From Rubrivivax sp. (GTDB taxonomy: Bacteria; Pseudomonadota; Gammaproteobacteria; Burkholderiales; Burkholderiaceae): a stretch of DNA of 14,142 nt. Within the stretch, counting starts at the first letter, position 1, and every line of letters begins with the position of its first letter. This document shows positions 13,970 through 14,142 of the stretch, one piece after another. The position numbers were made by a program, and so were the translations under genes. The stretch spans positions 1 to 14,142 of the forward strand of contig SEEY01000029.1 in assembly GCA_004211235.1 (NCBI GenBank). Reading direction: 5' to 3'. The notes under the pieces were generated by a model. It saw only the letters and a program-made list of their open reading frames with translations. It did not search any database and was not told where the DNA came from.

Positions 13970-13985
13970 GTGGCGCTCCGCCGGA

Positions 13986-14142
13986 TCACAGCGCGGATTG
14001 TGAGTCGTCGTCGAGCGGCGGCAAGGGCGCCGCCCGGGCCAGCGACATCCAGGTGGGGAAGTCGGGCTTGCAGGCGCGCTTCGGCGCCGGCCGCGCCAGT
14101 TCGAGATGGCTGCCGTGGCCGATCAGCACGCCGTATTCGTGC
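13986..14142 (-). CDS. 3' end of an unidentified gene
   Basis: An open frame of 51 codons enters from the right edge and ends at TGA 13986-13988. Visible sequence starts HEYGVLIGHGSHLELARPAP, continues with RACKPDFPTWMSLARAAP and ends in an acidic tail LDDDSQSAL. I do not recognise the family. Codon use is typical for the window, and the 16-base gap to the DUF1801 start on the same strand supports it as a real upstream operon member. Confidence 0.6.
   Translation of the reverse strand, partial: HEYGVLIGHGSHLELARPAPKRACKPDFPTWMSLARAAPLPPLDDDSQSAL

Overview
The window is very G+C-rich (visibly around 70%) and is packed with short operons in both orientations. There is no phage, transposon, CRISPR, tRNA or rRNA signal. 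Protein signatures (ribA with C54/C65/C67, an XRE/MmyB-type regulator, an EamA permease, a WHG-type TetR regulator, PDC/PAS sensor proteins) and codon use suggest a chromosomal segment from a Burkholderiales betaproteobacterium, perhaps of the Rubrivivax/Leptothrix/Roseateles kind. That placement is inference from overall character, not a database match.

Layout. 1-1533 (-): N-terminal 511 codons of a membrane sensor (periplasmic PDC/dCache domain, then PAS domains), cut by the window edge. 1682-2997 (-): dienelactone-hydrolase-family enzyme followed by a Fe-S uracil-DNA-glycosylase-superfamily protein, 8 nt apart. 3083-3682 (+): ribA, GTP cyclohydrolase II. 3715-3954 (-): small DUF3606 protein. 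4103-5038 (-): DUF1697 protein followed by a VOC-fold protein. 5098-5340 (+): glutaredoxin-like protein whose stop codon interlocks with that of an XRE/MmyB regulator (5337-6101, -). 6213-6539 (+): small three-helix membrane protein, divergent from the XRE gene, with a palindromic operator candidate between them. 6578-9079 (+): soluble PAS-PAS-PAS-HisKA-HATPase-REC hybrid kinase. 9090-12687 (-): a TetR regulator with a long Ala-rich N-terminal extension, then an EamA transporter and an acyl-CoA synthetase whose start abuts the transporter stop. 12907-13359 (+): NTF2/SnoaL-like protein, divergent from tetR. 13323-14142 (-): an unidentified 3' gene fragment, a DUF1801 protein and a Cys-rich CWC-type protein in a tight operon.

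How the parts work together. Two divergent regulator/target pairs stand out. The XRE/MmyB regulator faces a small membrane protein across an ATGACC-N5-GGTCAT palindrome. The TetR regulator faces an NTF2-like gene across two near-identical 19-bp ATCTTG-N7-CAAGAT palindromes 41 bp apart. The NTF2-like gene also has an unusual leader with an 8-bp triplet tandem repeat and two mutually exclusive hairpins. The tetR, EamA and acyl-CoA synthetase genes may be one autoregulated unit.

I found no convincing new multi-gene system. The tetR/NTF2 intergenic region and the TetR extension are the most unusual parts. No gap without a gene exceeds about 300 bases; the longest are 1534-1681, 3955-4102 and 12688-12906.
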